A DNA stretch of 64,000 nt from Microstegium vimineum (taxonomy: Eukaryota; Streptophyta; Magnoliopsida; Poales; Poaceae), in contig CM039133.1 of assembly GCA_022036555.1 (NCBI GenBank), forward strand, positions 9,827,894-9,891,893, read 5' to 3'. The notes under the pieces are model-generated. The model searched no databases. It was not told where the DNA came from and worked only from the letters and a program-made list of their open reading frames with translations. The position numbers and the translations under genes are program-made. Positions 34,134 to 45,632 of this stretch are shown here, piece after piece (positions within the stretch are counted from its first letter, which is position 1; each line of letters opens with the position of its first letter).

Positions 34134-35099
34134 TTAAAGTGGGTTAACGGTGGCTGATGAAGTCTTCTGCTTTGATGGCTGCTTCTTCCCGTAATCGTAA
34201 ACAGTAGTAGTGTCCTCCTGCAGCTGGAGCATGTTGACCAGGAGCCCCCAGAAGTAGTTGAGCCAGACCAAGAGGCCCCGCTTGACCTGTAGCACAAGCT
34301 GCACCGCAGCCAGGGCTTGTTCGCCGTCGGTGATTCCGATACCCGCGAATTTCCCGAAATACTTAGCGTCGTTCTTGAAAGCGTCCTTCTTCCAGTCCAG
34401 CAGCGCGGTGGAGACGTCAGCCCAGTTCTTGATGTAGCCGACCTCCTTCTGCGTGATGGACACCTTGGCGACCTTGTCCCAGCCGCCGTCGACGAGGCTG
34501 AAGACCGGGGTGAACCTCGCGGCCTCGGAGAGGACCACGCAGAGGGTCGCCACCGCCGTCTTCAGCTGGTCGTCGGCGCGGAGCTCAGCCTCGTCGTCGT
34601 AGAGATTGTCATCGTTCGCTACCTTCGCCGTGTGGTTCCAGAGCTTGGTGGCGGCGTCGGCGGTGCTGAACTTCCTGACGTCCAGGGTCGTCAGGTTGTT
34701 GACGCCGCCGACGAGCGTCTGGTAGTGGCCGTCGAAGCCGAGCATCACGGGGTTGTCGTCGACGAGCTTGTCCTTGGTCCCCGTCTTGCTGAGCTGGAAC
34801 CACTTGCCTTTGCTGTTAGTGAAGCCCATGATGTAGACGTTGTCGCTCCGGACGGCGACCTTGGGCGCCGCGCCGCCCTTGCCGGCGAGCACGACGTGGA
34901 TCCACCGCGGCGGCTGCACGTTCTCCCCCGTCTGCTTCGCCAGCACGGGGCGTTTCACCTTGGATTTCGGCCCTGTTACCGTGTCAGGATTAGCGCCCGC
35001 CAAGGCGCCGCGGAGGGTCGTCATGAACGTGCCGTACGCCTCCGACATCACGCTGAACGTCACTTGTTGAACAGGAGCGATTTTTACTGCTGGAGCCAT
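34134..35099 (-). CDS. Type-1 ribosome-inactivating protein (rRNA N-glycosidase)
   Basis: Family enzymes remove one adenine from the sarcin-ricin loop of large-subunit rRNA. Single exon, 321 residues, ATG at 35099, stop at 34134. Residues that fit the family's active site: Tyr89 (DNVYIMGF), Tyr126 (GHYQTL), Glu192 and Arg195 (in LSEAARF) and Trp226 (NWADVS). There is no signal peptide, as in cytosolic cereal RIPs such as maize b-32. A short acidic stretch (about 163-177) lies where maize pro-RIP carries its removable acidic insert; here it is short, so processing is uncertain. No B-chain lectin domain. Only about 70 bp separate the ATG from a Mutator-like element upstream, and an RY-like TGCATGCATT (35133-35142) lies in that gap. 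The frame is intact. Alternative: a catalytically weak paralogue. Confidence 0.9.
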   Translation of the reverse strand: MAPAVKIAPVQQVTFSVMSEAYGTFMTTLRGALAGANPDTVTGPKSKVKRPVLAKQTGENVQPPRWIHVVLAGKGGAAPKVAVRSDNVYIMGFTNSKGKWFQLSKTGTKDKLVDDNPVMLGFDGHYQTLVGGVNNLTTLDVRKFSTADAATKLWNHTAKVANDDNLYDDEAELRADDQLKTAVATLCVVLSEAARFTPVFSLVDGGWDKVAKVSITQKEVGYIKNWADVSTALLDWKKDAFKNDAKYFGKFAGIGITDGEQALAAVQLVLQVKRGLLVWLNYFWGLLVNMLQLQEDTTTVYDYGKKQPSKQKTSSATVNPL

Positions 35100-35169
35100 A
35101 TATAGCTAGATGAACCTCTGCTTGCTCCGATCCTGCATGCATTATCTTACATTATGGAGAAAGCTAAAC

Positions 35170-35754
35170 ATCACCCGCGTGATTTAGCATCTAAAATCAC
35201 ACGAATGTTTTTCTGCCCCTCATCTGTGGGCCTCCGACTCACTCGACTCGTCCCCTCCGCGCTCACAGGCGATGGCCGACCGCCGAGCTCCTCCCGGCGC
35301 CCCGCCATGGCAGCGGCGGCAGCGGATCCGCCAGGTAGGCCTCCGCTCTCTCACCTCACCTCCTCCTCCTCCTCCTGAGTCTTCTTCTAGGGTTTCGGCG
35401 AGCTACACCCCTTCTTCTCCAACTCCGGTGGGGTATAGATGGCCGACCGGGGGAGGTAGGTAGGCCAGGCGGTGGGGATGGTCGATGGGTGGATTAGGGG
35501 AGCTGGCGGCGGTAGTGGCGGTCGGGCCAGGCCTGGGCGGGGGAAGTTCGTCGGAGTTGGAGAAGATGGCGGCGGTGGGGGTGAGGGGAAGAGGGCGGTC
35601 GCCGTGGGCGCTAGGGTTCCGGCCGACGAACCCTAACGCCCGCGGCGGGGAGGTTGTCGGCGGCGGGGGAGCTTCTGCTGTCCCGTCTGGAGGTAGAAGA
35701 AGAGCTGGGCTAAAAAAATTCGTGTGTTGGAACTCGACGAATCACGCGAGTGAT
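35170..35754. mobile_element. Mutator-like element carrying a GC-rich gene fragment (Pack-MULE candidate)
   Basis: TCACCCGCGTGATTTAGCAT at the left is matched in inverted form at the right (ATCACGCGAGTGA), and the inverted similarity continues to an ACACGAAT ... AGCCC block, about 46 bp in all. The interior (35215-35700) is far more GC-rich than the flanks and reads like 5'-gene sequence, with GGCGATGGCCGACCGCC and GGTTTCGGCGAGC. No 9-bp target duplication is evident. It begins about 70 bp upstream of the RIP start codon. Confidence 0.55.
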
Positions 35755-35802
35755 AGATAGATAGACTCTACATTATTGCAGTTCGTTTTCAAAACAAATT
35801 AA

Positions 35803-36057
35803 GGTATCCGATTGGAAGGGCTCCAAGCGGCTCCACGCATTCACTGTTCAATCATTCACAGGAGTAGTTTTTATCTCTGCTTCCCTCTCCTCTCACAGAG
35901 TTGGTGGAAGCCAGTGGAACTGAAAAAAATGATTTCTCCTGGGCTCTTTGAGAGGAGAAGGGAGGAGAGATAAAAATGACTCTTGTAACAGTGTTTGAAC
36001 AGTGAATGTGTCAGAGAAGCTGGAGCCGCTAGAAGCCCTTCAATTCCAAACGGGGCC
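35803..36057. mobile_element. Tourist (PIF/Harbinger) MITE A
   Basis: GGTATCCGATTGGAAGGGCT at the left and AATTCCAAACGGGGCC at the right are inverted. TAA flanks both sides (35800-35802 and 36058-36060), the target site of PIF/Harbinger elements. Confidence 0.8.
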
Positions 36058-36060
36058 TAA

Positions 36061-36357
36061 GGGGTCGTTTAGGATAGCTTCAGCTCTAGCTTCTCCAAAG
36101 AGAATTACTATTGAATTCCCATCTAGCCAAACACCCAAATAATAACTGATTTATGTGAGCATCAGCGGAGAATCACTCCTCTATTTACATTACGAGGTGA
36201 AGCTAAAAAAGACTATTTCACTCTACTCATAATTATATTTTGGTGGAAATCAGTAGAGAATCAATTCTCATCAACTCCCACCTTGCTTCCATGTTAGAAA
36301 ATCCAATACAATCACTACATCGGAGAATTAAAGAGCAGAGTTTTTCTAAATGGGCCC
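36061..36357. mobile_element. Tourist (PIF/Harbinger) MITE B, abutting A
   Basis: GGGGTCGTTTAGGATAGC at the left and CTAAATGGGCCC at the right are inverted. TAA flanks both sides (36058-36060 and 36358-36360). The left TAA is the same triplet that ends MITE A. Confidence 0.78.
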
Positions 36358-36360
36358 TAA

Positions 36361-37176
36361 CTTCGATCATCAAACTAACATGAATTAATTAAACGAGTGA
36401 AGAATGTATATGCAGATAGCAGCATGGTATGGTTCACCAACATACCTACTTGATGAGTCTTCAGTTTGCGAGTCTAGCTATTGCAAATGCGTCGGTCGAC
36501 CGCCGTGTATACCTAGGACTGCGTGCTTAAATAGAAGTCTCGATCTTGGAACCAGTTTGTTAGCGTGATACAACAATATGCAAGCAACTAATCTAGCCAA
36601 CGGATTACCCCAGTCGGTCCTGGAAATACATACATATATATTGAGCCTATTGTTCTGAAAATGCATTATTATAATTTTAAGACGCGTAGTTAGATTAGAT
36701 CTGTAGAGCCTGTCAAAAGTCTGCATACCTTTTTTTTTGGCAGAAAAGGACGGTAAGTATATAGCTGTGATAATACGACGTAAAAAGTGATGCTCAATGT
36801 ACAACCTGAATTTAAAACTTCTTCTAGTGTTTTAGTATTTAATATCGAGTAGAATTTTTTCTTATTAAATGTCTCATAATAATGATTATATATAATGATT
36901 TATATATGCTATGATTAATGGTAGTATTTTATTATAAAATTTAAAAACACTATGAGAACTATTCGGGTTTTGGTGACACCTTTGACAAAAACAAAATGCA
37001 TATGCTATTAGAGATCGATGTGACTGGCAGCTAGCGTGTCGTTTATTAAGGTTAAGTAATCCTAATACCTAGATAGTAACAGGTAGGAAAAAGAAGCTAG
37101 ACGACCGAATGCTTGTTCGTTTTAAATCACCAAGAAGGCATAGTTAGATAAGTTCAATACTAGCTATTCCATCCGT
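36361..37176. other. Intergenic, no gene recognised
   Basis: AT-rich. A 108-codon minus-strand open frame (36804-36478) shows no domain and is not supported. Confidence 0.35.
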
Positions 37177-38258
37177 CACTACAGGAATCCAGCTAGTTGC
37201 CGAGTGTCAAATAGTTTATGGAGTGTGTATTCTGTCAGTCACTTGACAAACATCATCTTTGCTGAGTGTCACAATAAAAACAATCAGCGAAATAAAGACA
37301 CTCTGCAAATCAGAACTTTGCCGAGAGTAGTAGATAAAACACTAGGCAAAAAAGCAACACAACACTCGGCAAACCGACACCGCGTGACCGTTAGCAAACA
37401 TCTTGTTCACAAAACATGACCACAATCATGTGCCCGAATTGTTTTAAAATTTTATAAAAGCAAACGAAGTCTGGAAACCATGAGATTTACGTAGAGTCTA
37501 TGGTAAAAAATTCAGAATGTTTCGCGCAAGTTGTCACGTATGATGCTTACAAATCGAAGTATCTTCAAAGAAGAATCGTATCGTTGAGAATGAAAGGGTT
37601 GTTGATGAGAATGTTGGAGATGAGGTTCATAATGTGAACGACTTAGAATTGCTTTAGCGATTACATTTAGGCAATGAAAGTGATGACACATTCCTTTTTT
37701 GGAGCACGGGCATGATTATATTGAAAATGATAGTGACGATGAGACTTTTGATCCAGCTAAACCCGATCATTATGATTATTTACCAAGTGTTAAGGTCAAA
37801 ACACTCGGAAAAGTGTAAGTCCTGTGTATTCTGGGAACATCCTTTGCCGGCTATTTTGTACTTTGCCGAGTGTTATGGTAAAATCACATGGTAAACTACA
37901 TAGCTTTGCCGAGTTCTTTTACCTTGGCACTTGGCAAAGTCTACGACTTTGTCGAGTGCTTTCCAAGGCACTCGGCGAAGACTAAACAATTGCCAAGTGT
38001 TTTTTCCATCTTGGACATGGCAAAGATGTCGTCACCATCTTCCCATTGGTCCTGCTACTTTTTTTGCTAAGGGTTGACTCAACACTCGGCAAAGGCTTTG
38101 TCGAGTGCCCAACAGAAAGCACTCGACAAAGAGCTGCTTGCCGTCAAAATCTAGGACGATTGATGTTTGCCGAGGGTGACACTCGACAAAGCTCGATCAC
38201 TCAGCAAAGGCTTTGCCGAGTGCTATAGCCAGTCGGCAACCAGCTAGATTCAGGTCAC
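37177..38258. mobile_element. Non-autonomous CACTA element, TCGGCA family
   Basis: Starts CACTACAGGAATCCAGCTAG. The right edge CCAGCTAGATTCAGGTCAC looks like a decayed inverted copy. TTTGCCGAGTGC and GCACTCGGCAAAG repeats crowd both ends (37195-37390 and 37800-38230). No transposase is left. It is related by these repeats to the large element at 24742-32990. Confidence 0.7.
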
Positions 38259-39017
38259 ATGCAGATTTATTTCTATGCTAGGAGCACATTACATCTTAAT
38301 GTACCACATTTTACTATTTGTATTGAGATGTAAGTTCTATTTTCAATTGGTGTAAATTAATTATTCACAATTAATAATGGTCAGAATTACTTAAACAGTT
38401 ATTTAATGATTTTTAGCTGTTTTGGTATGTTTTATTGGGTTACCCGTTGTTTTTTTTTCCAATTTGGCTTCCAACTATTTATTTAAATTTTGTTTTGTTT
38501 AATACTTTTACATTGTTTGAATAGTTTTTGAAAATTCATTTTATCTAGATCCCATGATCATAACAATAAGTATTGCATGGACCAAAGAATATTGGGTTTT
38601 TTGTTTCTGTGCCAATCGGGCATTTTGGTGGCCCTTAACACCGGGTGTCACTGGCCCCTAGAACACCCGATGAGCGCTGAGTTGAGTAGACCTGAAACTA
38701 CAAACCCGAACACCATCGTACAACTGCCAATTACCAAACCCGAACATATGTGGTTCTCTAGTTGGTTTTCAAAGGTGATGTTCTATTTTCGAAAAAAAAC
38801 AAAAATATAATCTGACCTCTAATAAATCACAATTAATTTATTTAAATAAAAATATGAATCTGCAACAACTTTTTTCTAAAAAATGTAACATATTTATTGG
38901 TTCTCCAATTAATAAAGTTGTTTATATATATAAGTGTTTGATTTCATGTAAGAATTAACAAGAGCAAATAAGATCCAAATAACCAAATAACAGAGCACCA
39001 AATAACAGAGCACGTAA
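38259..39017. other. Intergenic before the hAT transposase
   Basis: Mostly AT-rich. A 77-codon open frame at 38577-38810 has no recognised domain. The left terminus of the TTF-type hAT element was sought here and not found. Confidence 0.35.
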
Positions 39018-41114
39018 ATCTTTCAACCGGAATGGTTTGATGAATTTGGAGGTTGGCTTGAATATAGTGAATCAAAAGATAGAGCATATTGTTTTTGTTG
39101 TTTCTTGTTCAGGGAAAAGAAGGATGTAGGATATAAAGCATTTGTTGTTGATGGCTGGAACGGTTTTCACAGGAAAGAGAGGCTAAAGATTCACGTTGGA
39201 GATGTTGGTGGAGCACATTATAATGCTATGAATAAATGTGATGATTTGTTACAAAGAAATCAGCACATAGATATTGTTTTGCATAGGCAAAGTGAAGCAT
39301 CTAAGAGGGCTTATTTTACTAGAGTGAATGGATCTATGGATACTGCTAGGCTTCTATTGAAGCAAGGTTTGGCTTTTCGTGGCCACGATGAGTCAAAGGA
39401 GTCTTTGAATAAAGGGAATTTCTTGGAGGTTTTTGATTGCTTAGCTGATCATGATCCAAATTTAGGGAAGGCAGTGGGTCTGGCAGGTAAGAGCTGTATG
39501 GTTGCTCATGAAATTCAGACAGATATTGTTGAATGTTTTGCAAATGAAATTCTACATTCTATTCTTCAAGAACTTGGTGATGATGTGTTTTGCTTGCTAG
39601 TTGATGAGTCAAGGGATGTTTCTTGTAAGGAACAAATGGGTGTGGTCTTGAGATATGTTGACAAATGTGGATTTGTGAAAGAGAGATTTGTTGGTCTTGT
39701 GCATGTGACTGAAACTTCTTCTTCCTGTCTCAAGTCATCTATTGATTCTCTACTTGCAAAATTTAAGCTCAACTTAAAGAAAGTTAGAGGCCAAGGATAT
39801 GATGGTGCTAACAACATGCGAGGTGAGTTCAATGGGCTGCAATCATTAAGTTTGAGAGAAAGTAAGTCAGCATATTATGTTCATTGTTTTGCTCACCAAC
39901 TTCAGTTAGTTATTGTGGCCGTTGTGAGAAAACATAAGGGTATTAGCAATTTCTTAACCATGATTCATAGCTTACTAAATGTGGTGGATGGGTCAGCCAA
40001 GAGAAGGGACATGATTAGGGATATAAATCATGAAAAAGTGACAAAGGCCTTAGGTTGTGGCCAGCTAGAAACTGGGAGAGGGTTAAATCAAGAGCAATGT
40101 CTTCAAAGACCTGGAGATACTCGTTGGAATTCCCATTATAAAAATTTTAAAAGGCTTGTTGAGCTATTTTCTACAATTGTTGAAGTGTTACATTTTGTGG
40201 AAAAGGATGACAGAGATTGGAAAAATAGAGACCAAGCATCGAATCTTCTAATCTACTTTCAATCTTTTGACTTTGTCTTTTACTTGCATCTCCTATTGAC
40301 CACATTAACCATCACAAACACTTTGTCATTAGCATTGCAACGCAAGGATCAAGACATTGTGAATGCTATGAAGTGTTTGCAATCAACTAGATTACAGTTG
40401 TGTAGCCTTAGAAGTGATGGGTGGAGCGAATTATTAGATGAAGTAAATGAGTTTTGTGAGATGCATGATATTACAAAGTTAGAAATGGAAGATGCATATA
40501 TTGATCCCAAATGGTCTAGGAAGGCATCTGGAATTACAAACAAGCATCACTATGAAGTGGATTGTTTTAATGAGGTTATAGATTGGCTAGTTCAAGAGCT
40601 TAATAGCTGATTTAGTGAGACAAGCTCTCAGTTGCTTGTTTGTTCAGCTGCTTTCAATCCAAGAGATTCATTTCATGATTTTGATGTGGAGAGTTTGGTA
40701 AACTTAGCAAAATTATATCCGGATGATTTTTGCTTTATGGAATTAAGGGATCTTAGGCAACATCTTGGCCTCTACATTGCTGATGTGAGAGAAGACAATA
40801 GATTCTCCAACATAAATACTATCAGTGAGATTTCACAAAGAATGGTGGCGACAAAAAAGAATATTTGTTATCTATTGGTTTATCGACTTTTGAAACTTGT
40901 GCTGGTATTGCCGATTGCTACTGGAACAGTGGAGAGAATATTTTCGGGGATGAAGATTGTGAAAACAACTCTTAGTAACCGCATGGGTCATGCCCACTTG
41001 AGTAATAGACTTATTTGCTATGTGGAGAAAGAAGAATTAAAGAAAGTTACAAATGATGTTGTGGTTCAGCGCTTCATGAACATGGAAGGAAAAAGGCGCA
41101 TATTTGATCTATAA
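39018..41114 (+). pseudogene. TTF-zinc-finger hAT transposase with one stop codon
   Basis: About 698 codons open except for one TGA at 40608-40610. Order: TTF-type zinc finger (PEWFDEFGGWLEYSES, AYCFCC), a DUF4371-like RNase H core (LLVDESRDVSCKEQMGVVLR; GYDGANNMRGEFNGLQSL; RPGDTRWNSHYKNF), and after the stop the C-terminal hAT dimerisation region (LPIATGTVERIFSGMKIVKT). The frame is the same on both sides of the stop. Family members usually carry Arg there (SRFSE-like), so a CGA-to-TGA change by cytosine deamination is the simplest cause (inference). The N-terminus is missing: an in-frame TAA at 39015 precedes the zinc finger and no ATG is suitable. The 3' inverted terminus CTAGCTCCGCCACTG ends at 41467. 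The last codons lie inside the tandemly duplicated block. Confidence 0.85.
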
Positions 41115-41876
41115 GAGGTAATTCACCTAATTTTATTTTTTCAATGTTACATTATATAATTTTTTGCTTACAATGAATGGTTTATCTTTCTTTTTCAGTG
41201 AGGATTCTGTGCTTCAGCCTTCAGGATTGTATTTTGTCTACACCAACAATCTTTTGTATTTATAATCGTGGGATTCGCTTAATATATTTTGATAAATGGT
41301 AAGTACATTTTTATTGTTACCGATGCTTCATTATTGTTGTGCATCAATATTGCTTGTTTGAAACTATTCATACTTAAATTATGGCAATGGTACTATTAAG
41401 TTGCATTATTGTTATATGGTTAGATCACAAGCCGCACCTCCTCCATAATTCTCTAGCTCCGCCACTGGCTTACGTGGCTGGTGACGACGGCAGATCGAGC
41501 AGTGGACTTTAGAGATGGATATGATCGAGGACGTACAACCACCATGCAAGACCACGAATCGTTCAGTAATGACGACCCCACCGCAGCAATGTTAAATAAC
41601 TTTCATCAACAAACGGTTTTTTTTTAAAAAAAAGGAAAAAAAATCAGTAGGTACGATACGGTGCCATCCAGACCAAATATATATATAAATGCATGAGAAT
41701 ATATAGGGCGGGTTCGATCTTAGTAGTTTGCATTGTTATTTATTACTAATTATATATACTAGTGGATTCTCTGGTCAGATTACAGCACCACGGCACAAGC
41801 AAGAACTTGATCAGCTTCTTCAACTCTCATGTCACCACGGCATGTGGACTTGCGTGCTGGCTGGCAACTACTACTT

Positions 41877-42133
41877 ACTCCTTCCGTCCTTAAATAAAAG
41901 TCATTCTCATTTTTTGATAATTCAGCTTTCTTAACTTTAATCTTTTGTATATAAAAACTTATAATTATTTATAATATATCATAAGTACCATTATATAGAT
42001 TGTTGAAAATACTTTAATATTAAATTTATTTGGAGATATAAATGTTACATGTATTTTCTATAAATCTAGTTAAAGTTAAAAAAAATTTTGACATGCACTC
42101 ATCCCATAGCGATTTTCTTTTTGGACAGAGTAG
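41877..42133. mobile_element. Stowaway-like MITE in unit A
   Basis: CTCCTTCCGTCCTTAAATAA at the left, GATTTTCTTTTTGGACAGAG at the right, TA at the borders. The same element is at 45377-45632 in unit B, so it predates the duplication. Confidence 0.65.
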
Positions 42134-42396
42134 TATGAAGCAAGCTGCAGCAGCTGAATATGTCAACTTCTCGCCATCGCACAAGCAAGAAGGGATAAAT
42201 TAAGGCCCTGACCGGTAAGGTTTCTCGCTGGCTCCGACTCTGACATCTTCAAAGGAGATCAAATATTCTGGATGAATCGTTTTGTAGTATAAAACAATAA
42301 AGCAAAAAAATCAGAGCTATTTTGAGCCAAAATGACTCTAGCTCCTTCCACGAAGCTCCTCAGAAAGAGCCAGACCAAAAAGGTCAGAAAGACTTA

Positions 42397-43130
42397 GGGC
42401 TTGTTTGGTTCATGCCCCGAGACAAATTTGCTTGGTCTGGACTTTGCCTGTGCCTCCTCGTGTACGTTTGGTTGGTACCCTGAGCAGCTGCCTGTACCAG
42501 GCAAGTGGGTCGATGTCCAGGCGACTGAAATCGAGCTCCTGGCTCGAGCAATGGTACTTGCCTAGGCTAATTGCTCTGATCAGTACATTGATGGATGGGT
42601 AGCTAATTCATTGTTTCTTTTTTCGGGTTCCAACTACTCTTCAAATAAAAAAAACATGGTTTTTTTTCTTATCACGATGGTTAGTTGCTTGATTTCCATG
42701 AATGGATAATTAACATAGTCTGTGTGCATTACAATTATCTTTCTTAATACGTTCTTTCCTTGTGACATTTTTCAAATACCTATGTCATCTATTAACATTG
42801 TTTGTAATTTCTAATATTATTATTAGAATTGAGTAAATATATGGATGGTTTTATTTAATTATTTTGTTCGCAAAAAAATTCATGTAATTATTTATTTGTT
42901 TTATTGTTTGTATATCATAACGGTATGTATGTTTCAAATATTATATTATATCTTTTAATTGCCTTTAAATATGGTATATACCTTTCATTAGTCTTTCCAG
43001 ACACAGGCTTCCAACCAAACGAAACAACTTACAACTTGCCTCGCCAGGCAGATTCCATCGAATTTTCAGGCAACTTACATGCAACACTTTTTGCCAGACA
43101 AATGCTCCAGGCTTCCATCCAAACAAGGTC
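42397..43130. mobile_element. PIF/Harbinger-type element in unit A
   Basis: GGGCTTGTTTGGTTCATGCC at the left and CTTCCATCCAAACAAGGTC at the right are inverted, and TTA flanks both sides (42394-42396, 43131-43133), fitting PIF/Harbinger. The 734-bp interior is non-coding. In unit B the same element spans 45895-51569, with the hAT element inserted in it. Confidence 0.75.
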
Positions 43131-45376
43131 TTACTCTCCGAGGAAAGTCAAATAAAAATTGATAAAAATAATCCATGGTCCATCGAGATGTAGAGCTTCA
43201 TCATCTCTGGCCGGCTAGCTAGCCGCCTAGCAGCTGCTTAATTAATCAGTAAACTTGCCAGTGCGGTGGCGCGGCGCTGTCACTGCTGCGCTTCACTTGG
43301 TGGCATATGCTACTGTTTAATTTCTTCCATCTTGCTAGCTAGCCGCCTAGCAGCTGCTTGATAAAATTTAATCATGGAATAATTTGATTAAAGTTAGCCA
43401 AAAAAGTCAAAACAACTAAGAAAGAATACTAGTACGTCTTAAAAATGTCATCTTGCTTCCGATTAGTCTTGGTAGTTCTGATGTTAAAAATGACATGTTG
43501 CCTGCGATTAGTCATGGTAGTTATGAACTCTTTTCATCTCAAATTATCAAATTATAAGATATTCCAAGAATCCTAGAAAGTCAAAGCATCTTAAGTTTGG
43601 CCAGCAAGTCTCCACCGGCGCACCCACACGAGTCTCCCCCCATGGCCGGTGGTGCTGTGCACGTCCCTTGTGGCACCTCGATCTGCGGTCCGCATGTACG
43701 ATCGCCACCTTTCCTCCCCTCGTCTCTACGTCTCTTCCCCACCCGGCCATTCCCGCCTAAAACTCTTCCTCCCCGCTCGGATCTCCTTCCTGCGACCACA
43801 TCAGGACGGAGAGATATGAAAGAGGTAAAAAATAGTAGCAATGACTGACACGTGGGATGCATAGGAATAGGGACTCCAATTTCGATGTTGTTGTGGCAAA
43901 CAAAAATAGGGAGGAGAACCCAAATCGGAGTCTCGCTCTACCAAGACAATATAGACATCAGGACTTGTGGCCGATCCACATTTTTGGGAGATGGAGCAAA
44001 AAATTGAGATGTGGCACGACCACTATCTGGGCTCTCAAAATGAGTTGGCCCCCCCTTCTACCACTACAGCCCCATTCTCCGGCCTTTCCTCATGCCCATC
44101 ATAGACTGGCCACAACGTTACCGATGCTGAAAAATCATCTTTGTACGTTAACTGTATCGATGCTAGAAACCAAAATTTGTTATAGTGTGAGCATCGATGA
44201 TTTACTATGTATGGGAGGTGTCAATGTGTTATTCAGTGTGTATAAAGGAAGAGTGTGCTGGTTCAGATGAATGGCTGACGCAAAAAATACTATTCTATTT
44301 TCTCAGCACCGAGGAACCTACATGTCCCGAGTAGAACTTTTTTTGTTTCAGCACCGGTTCCCACAATGTTCGTACCCGATGCTTGAGCCTTCTCTCTCTT
44401 GTTTGAGCATGGGCAAAAAGCAACACCGTGGGCAGTCTCTATAGTTGTTTCTCATAAAAACAAAGAACCTCAACTAGTGTTTGTTGAGGGTCAAATTTGA
44501 AGTTTGAGGCAAAGTTCAGGGCTGGTACCTGGAGTTCTCGGTAGACAAGAACACCGTACCCCACCCAGATAGCCACATCATGGAAGGAAAAAGGCGCAGA
44601 TTTGATCTATAAGAGGTAATTCACCTAATTTTATTTTTTCAATGTTAGATTATATAATGTTTTTGCTTACAATGAATGGTTTATCTTTCTTTTTTCGTGA
44701 GGATTCTGTGCTTCAGCCTTCAGGATTGTATTTTGTCGACACCGACAATCTTTTGTATTTATAATCGTGGGATTCGCTTAATATATTTTGATAAATGGTA
44801 AGTACAATTTTATTGTTACCGCTGCTTCATTGTTGTTGTGCATCAATATTACTTGTTTGAAACTATTCATACTTAAATTATGGCAATGGTACTATCAAGT
44901 TACATTATTGTTATGTGGTTAGACCACAAGCCGCACCTCCTCCATAATTCTCTAGCTCCGCCACTGGCTTACGTGGCTGGTGACGACGGCAGATCGAGCA
45001 GTGGACTTTAGAGATGGATATGATCGAGGACGTACAACCACCAGGCAAGACCACGAACCGTTCAGTAATGACGACCCCACCGCAGCAATGTTAAATAACT
45101 TTCATCAACAAACGGTTTTTTTTTTAAAAAAAGAAAAGAAATCAGTAGGTACGGTACGGTGCCATCCAGACCAAATATATACATATATATGCATGAGAAT
45201 ATATAGGGCGGGTTCGATCTTAGTAGTTTGCATTGTTATTTATTACTAATTATATATACTAGTGGATGCTCTGGTCAGATTACAGCACCACGGCACAAGC
45301 AAGAACTTGATCAGTTTCTTCAACTCCCATGTCACCACGGCATGTGGATTTGCGTGCTGGCTGGCAACTACTACTT

Positions 45377-45632
45377 ACTCCCTCCGTCCTTAAATAAAAG
45401 TCATTCTCATTTTCTGATAATTCAGCTTTCTTAACTTTGATTTTTTAATATAAAAACTTATAATTATTTATAATATATCATAAGTACGATTATATAGATT
45501 GTTGAAAATACTTTAATATTAAATTTTTTTGAAGATATAAATGTTGTATGTATTTTCTATAAATCTAGTCAAAGTTAAATTTTTTTTGATATGCACTCAT
45601 CCCATAGCGATTTTCTTTTTGGACAGAGTAGT
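45377..45632. mobile_element. Stowaway-like MITE in unit B
   Basis: Duplicate of 41877-42133, with CTCCCTCCGTCCTTAAATAA preserved better at the left end. Confidence 0.65.

Larger units (their letters stand above)
41081..44578. repeat. Tandem duplication, unit A (~3.5 kb)
   Basis: Begins CATGGAAGGAAAAAGGCGCA inside the last codons of the TTF-hAT transposase and ends CCCAGATAGCCACAT, where unit B begins with the same CATGGAAGG. Homologous positions differ by about 3500 bp at the start of the unit. It contains the hAT 3' end (to 41467), a Stowaway-like MITE, a Harbinger-type element and a GC-rich stretch around 43600-43850. No complete gene. The open frames at 43547-43862 on both strands show no domain. 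Confidence 0.92.

Noticed and set aside
34317..35105. Long open frame on the plus strand opposite the RIP gene
   Set aside because: It is the antisense shadow of the RIP coding sequence, with no domain of its own.
43547..43862. Repeated GC-rich open frames in units A and B (also 51986-52382) as duplicated genes
   Set aside because: Open on both strands with no domain and no start context. They are repeated only because the block is duplicated.
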